DNA of 64,000 nt, from positions 26,244,272 through 26,308,271 of the forward strand of contig NC_026659.2 of the NCBI RefSeq assembly GCF_000004075.3. Reading direction: 5' to 3'. This DNA comes from Cucumis sativus (lineage: Eukaryota; Streptophyta; Magnoliopsida; Cucurbitales; Cucurbitaceae). A program made the translations under genes and the position numbers. Within the stretch, counting starts at the first letter, position 1. Each line of letters starts with the position of its first letter. Below, in pieces: positions 1-12,112 of this stretch. Below the pieces are notes generated by a model. It ran no database searches and was not told the DNA's origin. It was given only the letters and a program-made list of their open reading frames with translations.

Positions 1-303
1 GGGAATACTTAGAATTTGCTAAAATGTTTGTTATTTTTTTTCGTGGGGCTCATCATGTCAAGTTGCTTTCATCTGTCCTGATGTGTGTTGTGGGTATGTG
101 CTCTGAAGGATCAATTAGTCAACTGTGCTTTTCCAAACATTAGATTATATTGAAATGGAAGGGATATTAGCAATTAGCATTTTGTTTGATTTCCTGAAAC
201 TTCTAGTTAATTTTTTATTTGATTTTGGTAGTTTTCTGAAGTATATTTATTAGTGAACTTCTTGTGTACTGTATGACATATAACCATATTTTGAGTTGAT
301 CAG

Positions 304-2188
304 GTACGTTTAAACTTACGCTTCAGTTCACAGAGGATTATCCAAATAAGCCACCAACAGTTCGCTTTGTGTCTAGAATGTTTCACCCTAACAGTAAGTT
401 CACAGCCTCCAAGAATGTGGCCTTTACAAATTACAAATACTTTATGCTTTCTTTCATTCTTGATCAATTTTAGGGCTTTTTGTAATTTTCATTGGCACAA
501 TGTCTTCATGTCCTTTGTTTTTTTCCCTCCCTCATTTGGCTTTTGGTATCACCTTCAGTTTATGCCGATGGAAGCATTTGCCTGGACATTCTGCAAAATC
601 AGTGGAGTCCAATCTATGATGTAGCAGCTATACTCACTTCTATTCAGGTAGCACCTAATCAATTTGGCCTTAATGTATGCCAAGACTGATTTTTTTTTCT
701 TGCTATATGGTTAACAGCCTCCTTTTATCATTTCATAGGTGTAAATAATGTAATCATAGTTATTCAAAGAAGCCTGTCATTGCTACTCTGTGCCCTAACT
801 TTTGTAGACGAATGCATTAGTTTCATGTGTCTTTCAAATGCTTATTTTCATATATTTATGAAACTAGCTATGTGAGCAGGCAATTAGTTGTAAACCTGTA
901 CTCCCCGCTGACCCATGCCATAGGAGCCCCATTCTTGTAGTTCTTGTCCTTGATTTCTTAATTAGTGACGCATGACTGGTTCGATTCTTTCCCTTTTGGG
1001 GAAAAGAGATAGAGAAGAAAAAAAACATGAAGTTTACGAAATATCATTGAATGGTAGGGTAGACTTCAATTCTGTTAATGTCATTTTATAAAGTTTCATT
1101 TTCTACCGTTAATCCTTTAAAGTGTTTGGAAACAACCCTTCTGTAAACTTTTTGTTAAAATGAACAGAAAAGTATGAGGATAGTCGTGAGTTGTACAAGT
1201 ACAGGTACACAGTATAGGCAGTAGATTTTCTTGAATTATGCCCTTGGACTTTAGAATAAGTTTCAGTTACGTTCTTATTGTTTCAAAGTCATAGTTAAAC
1301 CCTTAAGCATTGAAATTATTTTGAAAACCCATCCCATCCCATCTTAAAAATGAAAGAAAAATGGGAAAAAAGCAACAATGCTTTTGACTTCCTAATTAAA
1401 ATGAAAACAAAAGTACTTCAGTGTGAGGGAGACATAAAAGTTGAAGGGTTTTAGTTATATTAGATTCAAAGTGGTGTTGATTAGGGAGGGAAATTGATTT
1501 GAAGGTCAGAATTTTAGCTGCAACGTTACTATTACATGGGAAGTGACTTAGTAGGAGAGAAGAATAGTATATTGGTAAAAATGAGCCGCCGCTCACTGGA
1601 AAAAGTTAAAAGAGAATAGTGTCTGAGAAAGCTTCATGAGAGGACAGGAATATGTTTGTGAGAGGAAAATGGTGGGAGAGTGAGGGGAGTGGAAAATATG
1701 GGCGTGAAATTAGAAGAAAAACGAAAATGATTAACTAATGGATGAGCACAACTTCATCCTCCAAGATAAGAAATTTATTGAGCAATAGTGAGCCCTGGGT
1801 TCGGTTGTTTTCGGATTCTTTGTTTGTAAGTTCCCCTCTTCATGTATACCCACTTAACTTTCATCCATTAGTCGTGAAATAATACACTTTGGTATGAAGG
1901 TATTCTTTTGAAAATTTTATTTTTCCACATACCTTTTGATGGTGAGAAGATAAACATTATTTTATCTTACCTCCAAAAAAATTTGTTTTCCCTTCAACGT
2001 TTCCTTTAATGGTAATTTTTAATTACTTCTTTTGATATCGTTAATGTTCTCCTTTGCAGTCGCTTCTGTGCGATCCCAATCCAAACTCTCCTGCAAATTC
2101 TGAAGCAGCTAGGATGTTTAGCGAGAATAAGCGGGAGTACAACCGGAGAGTACGTGAAATTGTGGAACAGAGTTGGACTGCTGATTAG
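304..2188 (+). CDS. UBC2: Ubiquitin-conjugating enzyme E2, RAD6/UBC2 type, copy 1 (5' part outside window)
   Basis: Three coding exons are visible: 304-393, 559-647 and 2060-2188, each with AG/GT borders and matching phase. They encode residues about 51-152 of a 152-residue E2, from [18 protein letters not shown] to the stop after VEQSWTAD. The HPN motif and the catalytic cysteine (DGSICLD, Cys88 by comparison with copy 2) are present and I see no break. The start codon and first two coding exons lie left of base 1; bases 1-303 are intron. The family is RAD6/UBC1-2, which in plants charges ubiquitin for histone H2B mono-ubiquitination with HUB1/HUB2 and for DNA-damage tolerance. The last intron (648-2059) is about twice as long as in copy 2. 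The 3' UTR near 2189-2340 is clearly homologous to that of copy 2, so this is a tandem duplicate. Confidence 0.93.
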
Positions 2189-2604
2189 CCAGAAAATGCT
2201 TGTAGAGGCAAACAGAAAAGATAGTCGAGTGGTTTGTTTGCATGATATTGTATCTGGGAAGAAAACTGATTTGTTGTGTAATTTGCGTATTATGTGATAT
2301 GCTTGCTTGGTTTATTCAGATGAACTACTTTCAGTCTATTTCAATTTGACTATCTGGTCTGGTCTTTCCCATTTTTCTCACCCACACTTTTCATCTATCC
2401 TTTAGAAATGGCATTCAGTTGATGCGTATATAGAAACTGTCTGATCTTAATCAGCATGAGACTGTTGTACCGTTTCTCCATAGATGCCACCGCCACCGAC
2501 GGTAGGTCTAATTCCCAAGCTCTGCAGCCATTTCTAGATTCTTCCTCCTTCTCTAATTTGTATTTGATGGTCTGCAAAATCAAAACAGAGTTCAAACTTT
2601 GTAG

Positions 2605-2995
2605 TCAAATGGAACAAATTTGGATATGTATGCATTCATTAACTACAAAGTCAGTGCTGGTGATAAATAATGGTTCGGTATTCAAGAATGGACCAAAGGC
2701 CAATGCCTTAGATTGGTTGCTCTTCCATGTGATGCCCTAAGTGAGGTAGTTGTTGCTTTAGTTTAAAGAATTTGATTAAGACCAATTAACCAAAGCTCGT
2801 CAACCACCTTTCATATAAATTCAAGAATTGAACGATAAACATTGCGGGGAGTTGCATTTTCCTTGAGATTCTCACAGAGTCAAAGTTTGAAATGTGATTA
2901 GAGTTGTTGGGAAAAAAATAATGGATTGGCCCAAGAAACTTGTTAGAAAAAATATATAATAGCTGAAGCTTGTTGACTTATATAATTCATAATCG
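2605..2995 (-). pseudogene. Relic of an LRR receptor-like pseudokinase gene
   Basis: Decayed copy of the gene at 8343-11057. Bases about 2622-2840 line up with about 9300-9540 (exon 3 and the adjoining intron). Shared strings include GATATGTAT, CTTCCATGTG and TTGCTTTAGTTTAAAG, in the same order and spacing. Bases about 2845-2905 resemble the next intron. Bases about 2920-2990 resemble 10290-10360 inside the LRR exon (GGCCCAAGAAACTT, then CTGAAGCTTNTTGA). About 700 bases between the two blocks are missing. No open frame survives. Bases 2490-2600 may be a more decayed piece of exon 6, but that is weak. Confidence 0.75.
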
Positions 2996-2999
2996 ATCT

Positions 3000-4440
3000 G
3001 ATTTTTCTTTTGACAATAAACTATGAAAATTAACTGGTTTATCTTCAACACTAGTTGTTATACTAAAAAAAAAAATATTTATTTGAGTCCAAATTAATTG
3101 TTTATACATCTCTCAAACTCATATGTATTTCCAATTAACGAGGTTGTAGAAATGAAAAATATGGAACGTCTAATATGAAAATTACAACAAGATTTAGAGC
3201 TGAAGAAACTAAAGTATGTTGTTAGTTGTTAATTTCCTTGTTTAGCCATTCCATTTCGATATTCTAAAACAGCTTTGATAATCAGAGTGTATAAGGAAAT
3301 TCACTTTGAATTTCTATAATTTCAAAAGACATTTACCATCCAATCATCCAAATGAATAAATCACTTTTACTTTTTTCCTCAAAAGAAAGAAATGTCCCGT
3401 TCAAATTTTAAAGTGAAAAAGGAAAAATATAAATCAAACAACTCATCATGAGATAAGGTGTTAGAAAAGCCGACAGAAGAATAATATATTATACAAAAGC
3501 GACAATTGCGTAAAAAGTACGATGACCAATCAAATGAGAAATAAATCATATCATTAATTTGACATCAATAATAAAGAAAACACTTGAAAAAAGAAAAAAA
3601 AACAAAAAATATCAATTTATACCACCGAACCTTGAAAGTCGTATCAATTAAAACTTAATAAATGTATCAATTTAAACTTCAACATTGAAAATTATATAAA
3701 ACGTAAATCCTTAACTTTCAATGATATCTCAATTTTGATGTAATTATTAGTTTATGCTAGGATGTTCATAAAATATTTGAAAACGAATCGATTTGACAAA
3801 TCTAAACCGATTACATGCAGTTTATGATGTAACTGCATTTTATGTAGTTCAGTTTGGTTTAATGTTTTAAATTGATTATAAAACTGAACTGAATCGCTTC
3901 ATTTTTTAAAAAAAATCATAAATCTTCTGTTTCAAAAAGTCAGTTAAATATGTTGATATGAGATTCACTTAGGTATAAAATAGAAAAGAAAATTTTAGAC
4001 AATTCGGTGCTTTGATGGCCTAACATTGTTCGAAATTTAAAACAAAAAGGCAAATTTTATCGAACTCGGTGTTCAATGACCTAAAATTCTCTATGATTTA
4101 AATCGAACCAGATAAAGTTCAATTTTGATTCGGATTGACACAAAAGTACTATTCAGTTCGATTTTGTATGAGATTTTTCGTACATTTTGTGGTTTTAGTT
4201 TGTAATCGAACTTGAGCCCCCTAGACCCCGAAGCATCTTAAGATCGAACTTGAACCCCCTAGTTTACGCTATATAATTGGTATTTTATTAAAAAAAGAAA
4301 AAAAGAGAAAAACTTAAGAGTAGATAGTGATATATTAATGATGGGAGCAGCTAAGCCATTAGCCAAGGCGGCGTCCCGTTAATATACTACAAAATTAATA
4401 AGGACAAGAAAAACTACAAAGTTACAAAATTACGTAAGCA
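3000..4440. other. AT-rich intergenic DNA with repeat-like tracts
   Basis: No gene is supported. Bases about 3600-4270 have the look of old dispersed repeat sequence. Two imperfect copies of a TTCGGTG/CTCGGTG...GACCTAAnATT motif occur at about 4000 and 4065. A direct repeat of ATCGAACTTGARCCCCCTAG occurs at about 4206 and 4242. No target-site duplication or terminal repeat was found, so I do not assign a class. Confidence 0.4.
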
Positions 4441-4444
4441 CTGC

Positions 4445-5488
4445 AGATTGGCACGTGCTAACTCATTTTCCTTTCTTTCTTTATTATTTTGTAAGAAAAG
4501 TTTATTTGAATGTAAAATATAAACAAGATTTGGGATATCTTCTTCGAACTTTCTTCTCTCCTCTTATCGTGTTTTTGGACACCGGTGGAGATCTCTTCTC
4601 GACCACCACTTCTCATTCAACCTGCAACCAAAGGAATCCGGATTCTTTTCATTTCTCAATCCATCGAGATCAGCTTCACTTCTCAGCTCGCCGTGCTAGG
4701 TTACGGGTAAGGGGATCTCAATCAGTCATTCAATTCTTACAGTTCTTGTCTTATTTGCTAGTTTTTTTTATATGATATATATATATATATATATAGTTTT
4801 GGTTCCGATTCTTCGATCACTGTGTCCTGGTGTATTTTTTTTCGATGTAATTGACGTGGATGTACATGTGCTGGTACCGAGGTCTTAGAAGCTTCTTCGC
4901 CCTAATTTGTTTAGGAATTCTGCTCTGCGTGTCTGAGCTGCAGTTTAGAGCAGAGATCTAGGGTTTTGTTTACGGTTAAGGTACAGGAAATGATTTATTG
5001 ACGTGCGACGAATTGGCGTTTTAGTTTTGTTAAGGCATGGGTTTGTGGTTGCGAGTTGTTTATTTTTTGGATTGAATTATGTTTGCAAGGAGGTGACTCT
5101 GTGTTCTTGTTAATCCTGTAAATGGAATTAGATGTTATCTCTTTCTTCTCCATACTTGAGGTGAGGTTCATGTGGACCTATGCTCTGGATTTTCATTTCA
5201 AAGCTGCTATGTATATATTTTTTTATTTACTTAAAAATCGCCCTTGAAATGCTGTCGTTCTTTTTCGTTATGGTGATATCATGGAAGATAAAGCCGCTTC
5301 CTTCTCATTTGGTTGAGTTGTTTCGTGCTGTTTATCGGACTTCCGTTTGGTTGAATTTTGATCTTTTGTATCCTTATTCAACGGCACTTCGTCGTGCTCC
5401 AATTGAACACGTTATTTTTTTCTGCATCGGCCATAATGCTTTTCTTTGACAAATGACGTTTAGATTATTGTTTTTTCAGCCGGTGAGG
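4445..5488 (+). promoter_or_regulatory. Promoter, 5' UTR exon and leader intron of UBC2 copy 2
   Basis: A GCACGTGC G-box core lies at 4451-4458. The leader exon probably begins near 4540 and ends at 4706, where GTAAGG forms a good donor. The leader intron runs 4707-5479 and ends TTTTTTCAG, nine bases before the ATG at 5489. The leader intron contains an (AT)n tract at about 4775-4795. A leader intron just upstream of the start codon is common in plant E2 genes. The transcription start is inferred. Confidence 0.6.
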
Positions 5489-7860
5489 ATGTCTACTCCT
5501 GCAAGGAAGAGACTGATGAGGGACTTCAAGAGGTTGCAACAAGATCCACCTGCTGGCATCAGTGGTGCTCCCCAAGACAATAATATCATGCTATGGAATG
5601 CTGTTATATTTGGGTAAGCTGGGAAAATAAATCATGAACTCAATCTTTCTTCTTATCAGAATTTGTATTTGGCCATTGCTTTTGTGGCTACTGATGCTGT
5701 GGTCTTTGACATTTTTTTTGTTGGCTTTTGCAGCCCAGATGATACACCTTGGGATGGAGGTATTCTCAATTTCTGTGTTTCTTGGCCTAAGTGACTTGTT
5801 AAGAAGACATCGTTGTATTTGGGATAAGATTTTCTAATGATTTACTCATTTCTTGTTTGATGATTTCGTTTTGTTTTCTTATAAACTAAAATATAACTGA
5901 TGATGATACTTTTTTACCGCTAGTATAAAACATATATATTTTTTCACGTATCTCAGTTATGTAGATGTATATATCTTGGTTGCATAGGCATTTTCTCTAT
6001 ACAGTTAGATTGATTTGTCAATCTTAAAATTATCTGGTTCTGATTTGCATGATATTTTGTATTACACGTTCATGGTTTTATTTATAAATGATTTTGTTAT
6101 TTGGATATGGATGAGCGTTGTACTTTCTGGTGAAGAAGTCAAGAAGAATTGTAGCTTTCTAAAATTTTGCTTATGGTTTTCTGGGACTTTGAATTCCAAA
6201 TGTCAAGTTGCTTTCGCTTGGTGCAAGATATGGGATGTTATTCCGGTGAATCTGTGTAGTCTGATGTTCTTTTCTAAACCGTGAAATGGGTATTTGCATC
6301 TTGTTTAATTTCTGAAAATCACTAAATTTTGCATCCAATTGTGCTAATTTTTCGTAACTATTTTTTATTTATAAATTTCCCCTGTAGCTTATGAGTTGCA
6401 TTTTGGCTAATCTTTTTCTGAGTTGACCAGGTACGTTTAAGCTGACTCTTCAGTTCACCGAGGACTATCCAAATAAGCCACCAACAGTCCGCTTTGTGTC
6501 TAGAATGTTCCACCCTAATAGTAAGTCCACAATCTCAAGAATTTTTTTGACTTATGTGGTTCATTCCGGGTCAAATCTAAGGGATTTTTGTGATCTCCAT
6601 TGGCACTGGGTTCAAGAAGATGCCTAGTTTTCCTGTAGGTTATTTGTCCAGCTACTTTCTGGCATCTGCCAACCGTGTCTGCTTCATTAAACCTTTATAT
6701 GAACCTGGCATGCTATGTTTGATATGCTTGGTATTTTTGGCTTGGGCCTGGGTGATTTTAACGAGTGAAGGGCAAGAGAGAGAGTATATCTATCTTATTA
6801 AAAGTGACAAAGTCAACATTCGTAGGTTACAATGTAATTTGCTACAATTTTATTATTTTCATTGTATTGTACATGTTCCTAAATTTTTTTCCCCTCATTT
6901 GCCTTTTCCTATCACGTTCAGTTTATGCTGATGGAAGCATTTGCTTGGACATTCTGCAAAATCAGTGGAGCCCAATCTATGATGTAGCAGCTATACTTAC
7001 CTCTATTCAGGTACCATCTAACCTTTGGCCTTAATATATGTGAAGACTGAAATTTTTATTGCTGTATGATTAATAGCTCCATGCAGCATTATGGATACAA
7101 ATGAAAAGCATGTAATCGTGTTGTCATTAAAAGAAAAATGCCAGTAAATTTAAAAAGAAAAAAAGAGAAATGCGATGGCTCCTGTACTATGCCCTAAGTA
7201 GATCACATATGGTTCTCGTATCCTCAGAACGCCTATCCTCATATATTTATGGAACTGGCTGCATCTACTTGGTTGTACACTTGTCCTCACCACCAACCCA
7301 TGCCAGGAAAGCCCTTGTTCTAGTTCTTGAATTTTGACCTCTGAATTCATCGCACATGACAGTCTTGATTTTTTTCTCTCATTATTTTATTTATTTATTT
7401 ATTTATCTATTGATAAGACCAGTTATAAAGAACTGGAACTATCTTGCCTGATTATCAGATTGGAATTTGGCCTTACTCAAGAAATTGTAGCCAGTGTCGT
7501 TGATCTATATTTTCTTTATGATAATCATACGTACTAATAGAATTCAACACGGCAAGTCCTGGAAGAGGGAAAAACGAAGTTAGGTTTGGAGATAATGAAT
7601 TATCTGCCGATTAGTTTGTTATATTACGGAGAATGGCTTGCTCATACTTTTGGAATTCAAAGTGTTAAATGGGCTACTCGTGCACTTATTTGTTTTCCTA
7701 CCGTAATCCTTTTAATGTTTTTCCCTTGTAGTCGTTGCTGTGCGACCCCAATCCAAACTCCCCTGCTAATTCTGAAGCTGCTAGGATGTTTAGTGAGAAC
7801 AAGCGTGAATACAACAGGAGAGTACGCGAGATCGTGGAACAGAGTTGGACTGCTGATTAG
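5489..7860 (+). CDS. UBC2: Ubiquitin-conjugating enzyme E2, RAD6/UBC2 type, copy 2 (complete)
   Basis: Coding exons 5489-5613, 5734-5759, 6431-6520, 6922-7010 and 7732-7860 sum to 459 bases, 152 residues plus stop, the normal length for plant RAD6-type E2s. The protein begins [20 protein letters not shown]. It carries the HPN motif at 78-80 and catalytic Cys88 in DGSICLD, and ends VEQSWTAD without the acidic tail of yeast Rad6. It forms a thioester with ubiquitin and passes it on with an E3. In plants the UBC1/UBC2 pair works with HUB1/HUB2 on histone H2B in the nucleus. All introns are GT-AG. The second coding exon is only 26 bases. The visible part of copy 1 encodes essentially the same protein. 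Its 3' end faces the convergent pseudokinase gene about 480 bases away. Confidence 0.96.
7384..7407. repeat. (TTTA)n microsatellite in UBC2 copy 2 last intron
   Basis: About five tandem TTTA units lie inside the intron 7011-7731. No counterpart was seen in copy 1. Confidence 0.85.
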
Positions 7861-8342
7861 CCACAAAATGATCGTAGGTGAACAAAAAAGATAGTCGAGT
7901 GGCTTGTTTTGCATGATATTGTACCTGGGAAGAAAACCAATTTATTTTGTAATTTGCGTATTATGTGATATGCTTGCTTGGTTTATAAAAATGAACGACT
8001 TTGGTCTATTTCAATTCGACTATCTGCTTGTATTTTTGGCATATCTTTCTCAAGTAAATTTTCTCCTCTCCATTAATTCTGGCCTTTGATCGATGTAAAT
8101 CCATTTTTATCAATTGAATTGTGAAACTTCTATGACGAGTGCTTATTAGCCAAACCATGATGAAATTATGGACGCTTAAGGAGCGGTAATGTTGAAGTGA
8201 TGGTTGTGATTTTCATTTGAAGCTTTACTGCCACAACATGTACAAGGGCTTTTGAAATTTGTAAAATGTTCAGGCAGGTTAGAGCTGTATATTTGTGAAC
8301 TTTTGTTACATTTATTCCCAACCATTATGGACTAATTTTCAT

Positions 8343-11057
8343 CTATATGAAAGTTCCGAGGTTTCCACTACTTGTCCATCCTTCTTGAACTTGCATTGAA
8401 TATTGCAAATTCCAGAGTACATCTTCAATTGAAGGTCGCTTGTTTGGATCTTTGCTGAGACAATTGATGGCTATTTGAATTGTGGTTTTCAGTGAATCAA
8501 ATGCAAAAGAGCCCTGAATCGAAGCATCGATAACGCCCCGTAATTTCAATACCTCTGCCAAGCCACTTTCGAACTGCCATAGCAAATAGTATATATAGAA
8601 GCCATTAGACTGTGAATGAATCTTTGCTTTGTGTTGTACGCTCTACAAAATTGCATACTAATTAATGTTAATCTATGAGATGATACCTCACTCTTCAGAT
8701 CATACAGTTCACTCGTCTCTGTAATCGGTCTACCATTGATGACTTGCAGCAAAATAGCACCAAATTGAAAGATATCTTCCTTCTCTGGATTCTCGCTTCT
8801 GTATTTAATATCGAATTAGATTAATGGACTGTTGTATAAAAGATAATTTTAAATAAAGATGGTACCTTTTTGTCACATTCAACCCGGTCTCTGCATTCTG
8901 TAAAATTTGAAAACGACATTCTCTTAGAAATTGATTGATAAAAGTAGCAGTTGATCAAAGTATAAATAAAATCTTGATCGACCTCTAGCGGCATGAGAAT
9001 GTTGTAATTGCTTATTTTTGCAGACAGCGTCTCATCCAACAAAATGCTATCGATCTTGATATCGTTTCCAAAGATGCCGGATGCCATTCCAGTATGTAAA
9101 TGCTGTATTCCCCTAGCAATCCCGATGGTTATTCCCATTCTCTGTGGCCATTTCAGAGCATCCCTTCTTTTCCAATCTGTATATGCGATATAACATAGTA
9201 TTACAACAAGATGAGGCTTTTTGAGTTTAAACTTTGAAGCCAAATTAATGGAGATGGGTTTGTTTCATTACCTGTAAGACAATCCTTTAATGAGCCGTTG
9301 GATATGTATTCATTAACAACGAAGACAGTGGTAGCTGGGTTTAATTGATCTTGATGAGTGAAAGTGCAGTGTCCAAGAACACTGACCAAATGGCGATGTC
9401 TCATATTTGGCAGTTCTTCCATGTGTCGAGCTAAGGCTTGAGGTATAAGTTTTTGCTTTAGTTTAAAGCACTTGATCAGAACCACTGAACCATCTGGCAG
9501 CCACCCTTTATACGTCTGCAAGAATTGAACATAAGACTTTTATTGAAATTACTTCTTCTCGAGATCTTCATAATGTCGAAGTTTGAACCAATTCCTCACC
9601 TTTGCTTGGGGTTCTTTGGCGGCCACGTTTGACGGGTCGAAGTTTTTTGTGATGTCTTCGATCTCTTCCAATGTGAAGACCCGATATGGCGGCAACCCAA
9701 GTGCTGGTAGCCTTGTTTGGGGTACATGTCCTGTGTAGAATCGAGTTAACATGAAGAAGATCATAATTTGACTATGGATGAAACAGAACTAAAATGGGAA
9801 GAATATTGGCTTACTGTTAGGAAGTGGAGAGCCACGAACAGAGAGTTTATCAGCTGTAGATTTCTCATATTTGGTCTCTCCAAATCTTCTTCTTCTTCTG
9901 TTTCGAATGATTGCATAAACTAATAACAGAACAACACCTGAAATTCCGACAGCGCCTCCAATGACAGCGAGCATGAAACCCAGTTTGCTGCTAATTTTCT
10001 GTTTCTGTACGTCACCGGGAGGCTTCACGGCCATTGCCTCCTTATGGCAGTAGGAATAAGTATGCTGATCCTTCGAGCTTCCACTTGACAAGCAGTTCCA
10101 AGAAATATTTACAGTGCGATTTGACGAATTTGGTCTGATGCAAGATGGTAATTTTCCTATCAAAAGGTTATGTGAAATGTCTACAAACTTAAGGTTTCTA
10201 TTGCAAGTTGTATTAATAGAGAGCGCTCCACTTAATTGGTTATAAGCTAGGTTGAGATACTGAACTGCAGGTAGAGAGAAGAGAGAGGCATGGACTGGCC
10301 CAAGAAACTTATTGTAGGAGATATCGAATAACTGAAGCTTATTGAGTTGCAAGATTCTTGAGGGAATTTCAGATCTGAACAAGTTTTTCCTCAGTATAAC
10401 AATCATAAGATTTTCTCCCAGAGAAGGAACCTTTTGTCCTAGTTGATTCTGTCCTAAATTCAGCTCTTCAAGAACTGCAAGGCCTCTAAGATCTGGAACA
10501 CTTCCATTGAGCAAATTGTCAGCTAAAACAAGGCTCTTGAGACTTTGAAGTTTTGAGATTGTTGTAGGGATGCCTCCATAGATAAAATTTGAGCTTATGT
10601 TAAGCACTTCCAAAGACGAGAACCTGTTAACTTTGGAAGGGAAAGGACCCCACAATCCCAAAGACACTAATGACAAGAGTCTCAGGTTTGAAAGCTTGGT
10701 GAGAACAGTGAAGAAGGAATCAATGGAAAAACTATTTGAAAGAGTCTGCGGGGAAGGAATGGAACTCACTGAAACTGATTTTGGAGCTTTGGAAGGAGAG
10801 CTTTTGTTTCCAATGACAGTTAATTCTGTTATGTGATTACCAGAACAGACAATTTTGAGTGACGGAGAAGGAGGTAAATAGCAGAAGTTGGTCCAGTTTG
10901 ACCATCCCTGAAAAGCAACAGGATACTCCAGAAGTTTTTGAATCTCAAACAGAATCCTGGTTTCGCTTGGAGGAAGTTGCCCTGTTGAAACTGGAAAGAT
11001 AACAGCAAAAATGAAAGCAGGAAACCAAAAAGAGAAAGAAACCCCGAAAGTCTTCAT
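8343..11057 (-). CDS. LRR receptor-like protein with inactive kinase domain (At3g03770 family)
   Basis: Seven coding exons on the - strand: 11057-9815, 9730-9600, 9515-9272, 9176-8983, 8897-8866, 8798-8687 and 8573-8343. They total 2187 bases, 728 residues. The start is the ATG at 11057; the frame stays open seven codons further but without an ATG. Order: signal peptide (about 1-27), cap region with W and C residues, about eight LRRs, a TM helix near 359-384 followed by RNRRRRR, then a kinase-like domain from about 430. A lysine at the beta-3 position (K473, VLIK) is kept. There is no glycine loop. The catalytic loop reads GNDIKIDS (Asp578 kept, Asn lost) and DFG is replaced by NYN at 596-598. 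This matches the 'probable inactive LRR receptor-like kinase At3g03770' family, a plasma-membrane protein presumed to act as a scaffold. The exon 4 donor GTCGAT is weak. Confidence 0.92.
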
Positions 11058-12105
11058 GTTCTTGAAACTGAAACTCAAAACTGTGCTGCAAACCTCATAA
11101 CAAAAGCATGCAAAAGATATAGCTTTTCGTTTCTAATCAAACAGAAACTGATGAAGTGGATCGAAGATACGAAAAAGAAAAAGCAAAGAACAAAATTTCA
11201 TGTGCTTTCTGTTATTACTTTTGCATGAAGGAGAAAACACTTTGAGCTTTGTTGACAAAGAAAAGGAAAAGGCAGTGATTGTTCGGAACAGAATCAGAGA
11301 TCTGAAAAGAAATAAAGAAGGAACTCCAGAGTGAGTGAAGCAATCTCAAGGCATTTCCAACAGTCAAAACAAAACTCAAAAGAAGAGATTAAAGAAATCT
11401 TAATCATGTGCTACCCAACCCACAATATAAAATTGAACTCCAGTTGCCCTGCCGCACTTCACTCTGACTTTCCCTCATCACACTGTGCAGAAAAAGTCAA
11501 CCAAACTCTCTCCCCAGCGACCAGCCCCTGGTGTTTGACCAAACTCACTACGATGGATCCGCAACTTTGTCTCTTAATCTCGCTGGCCTTACAAATGATT
11601 GCTATTTTTAAAATTATGGCACAGTGAAATCTCAAGAAATTTGAACAGAATTTAGAACAGAATAGCTAATTTGTCAATGTCAAACAAACTCGGAGGGACC
11701 AAAGAAGGTGTAGAATAAATTACCATAATGGTATTGAAAGAACTGCAAGATTTGGAGTTTTTCTTTGTCGGTTGAGGTTGACTGAAAGTGAGAGAGATGA
11801 GAACTTTACCTTGGAAGCCAGGTGACTCCTTCAACTTGTGGTTTATAACTTTATTGCGATTTGTTACACCTAATCCATCTTTTTGTCTTCATAAGCATTA
11901 TTATATATTACATTGCAAGAGGAAGCAGCCATTTCCAGCTCAATTATTTGTACTTTTGCTAATTGTAAACGCATTTCTTGGTACCAAAATCAAAGATTAA
12001 GAAGATAATATTTGTATTGTTTTGGTGGGGGGAAATGGATTGAAAAAAACATAATTGTTTGCGCTAAATCATGATACTATACACAGAAAGGAAAGAGGAA
12101 AGTAC
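11058..12105 (-). other. 5' leader and upstream region of the LRR pseudokinase
   Basis: No protein gene is supported. On the - strand a candidate leader exon ends with CTTCCAAG and a GTAAAG donor at about 11811. A candidate acceptor, GGTTTGCAG, lies at about 11085, just before the coding start. A leader intron of about 0.7 kb is therefore possible. The small open frames here have no recognisable content. Confidence 0.35.
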
Positions 12106-12112
12106 CAGCAGT

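Noticed and set aside
2456..2740. A 94-codon open frame on the + strand after UBC2 copy 1
   Set aside because: It lies across the relic of the pseudokinase on the opposite strand and has no content of its own.
6214..6225. TCGCTTGGTGCA, identical to the first 12 bases of miR168
   Set aside because: It lies in a UBC2 intron, the rest of the microRNA does not match, and there is no complementary arm nearby.
11058..11078. Extension of the LRR pseudokinase start by seven codons
   Set aside because: The extra codons start with TTG, not ATG. The ATG at 11057 starts directly before a good signal peptide.
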